Below the pieces are notes generated by a model. The model had not been told where the DNA came from, searched no databases, and was given only the letters and a program-made list of their open reading frames with translations. Positions 6,104-6,218 of a DNA stretch of 6,218 nucleotides are shown here, piece after piece. A program made the translations under genes and the position numbers. The stretch's first letter is position 1; each line of letters opens with the position of its first letter. This stretch comes from an uncultured beta proteobacterium (GTDB lineage Bacteria; Pseudomonadota; Gammaproteobacteria; Burkholderiales; Burkholderiaceae_C): contig CAJASG010000691.1 in the NCBI GenBank assembly GCA_903944555.1, forward strand, positions 1 to 6,218, given 5' to 3'.

Positions 6104-6218
6104 TTGAAACAGACCGAAGCGATTATATCGACCACCCCGTTGTTACTCGATCTTGAAGAGGGCGGTGACGCTTCAAGCGATGTGGAATTGCGTACATTGG
6201 AAATGTCGACAGCCCAGC
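6104..6218 (+). CDS. rluD: Putative 23S rRNA pseudouridine synthase RluD, N-terminal fragment
   Basis: An open frame runs off the right edge of the window. After the TGA at 6077-6079 the first usable start is TTG at 6104, with GGGA (6093-6096) seven bases upstream as a plausible Shine-Dalgarno. The 38 codons present give an acidic, poorly structured leader (LDLEEGGDASSDVELRTLEM, then STAQ). RluD makes the pseudouridines of 23S rRNA helix 69 (E. coli positions 1911, 1915 and 1917), and its S4-like domain would begin just beyond the edge. The call rests on gene order, since rluD is divergent from bamD/comL in many betaproteobacteria, and on likeness to acidic RluD leaders I recall. No catalytic motif is visible here. 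TTG at 6140 is an alternative start with no obvious ribosome binding site. Confidence 0.6.
   Translation, partial: MKQTEAIISTTPLLLDLEEGGDASSDVELRTLEMSTAQ
6122..6150 (-). promoter_or_regulatory. Probable sigma-70 promoter of bamD
   Basis: On the minus strand a perfect TATAAT (6127 to 6122) is preceded, after 17 bp, by TCGAGT (6150 to 6145), a weak 3/6 match to the -35 consensus. Transcription would start near 6115, leaving a leader of about 26 bases before the bamD ATG. The exact -10 and its placement make this the best promoter in the window. If the divergent gene starts at 6104, this promoter lies inside its coding sequence. Confidence 0.55.

Noticed and set aside
1..6218. CRISPR array, insertion sequence, prophage or defence island
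   Set aside because: There are no regularly spaced direct repeats, no transposase or integrase, and no terminal inverted repeats flanking a gene. Every sizeable stretch is accounted for by housekeeping genes.

Overview
The window looks like ordinary chromosomal core sequence from a betaproteobacterium of the order Burkholderiales, most likely family Comamonadaceae (Rhodoferax/Polaromonas-like). This placement rests on remembered protein similarity and gene order: the end of a dihydrolipoamide dehydrogenase gene followed by zapE, and bamD divergent from a gene that looks like rluD. A short intergenic segment also resembles a repeat I recall from Comamonadaceae. No database search was possible. 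I see no tRNA, rRNA, CRISPR array, insertion sequence, prophage or toxin-antitoxin genes.

Layout. (1) Bases 1-380 (+) are the 3' end of lpdA, the E3 subunit of a 2-oxoacid dehydrogenase complex. A 76-bp gap with the repeat-like element follows. (2) zapE (457-1569, +, GTG start) encodes an AFG1-like P-loop ATPase linked to cell division. It overlaps by 4 bp a small gene for an exported, coiled-coil-rich protein of unknown function (1566-2183, +). A hairpin plus T-run at 2208-2230 ends this rightward unit. (3) A PP2C-type serine/threonine phosphatase lies on the minus strand (2229-2987) and converges on that terminator. (4) A 92-bp divergent gap leads to a rightward pair: a 67-residue YdcH/DUF465-like protein (3101-3304) and the iron-sulfur DNA helicase YoaA (3308-5320). 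The two are in the same frame, separated by one TGA and one TTG codon. (5) bamD (5283-6089, -) is a lipoprotein gene of the outer-membrane beta-barrel assembly machine; its 3' end overlaps that of yoaA by 38 bp. (6) An open frame from about 6104 to the right edge (+) looks like the start of rluD, divergent from bamD.

The genes do not form one pathway. They are housekeeping functions: central carbon metabolism (lpdA), division (zapE), DNA repair (yoaA), envelope assembly (bamD), ribosome modification (putative rluD) and phosphosignalling (PP2C). The arrangement is very compact, with a 4-bp start/stop overlap, a same-frame stop/start junction, a convergent coding overlap and promoters that appear to lie inside neighbouring genes. 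I found no convincing undescribed system. The least understood item is the exported protein coupled to zapE.
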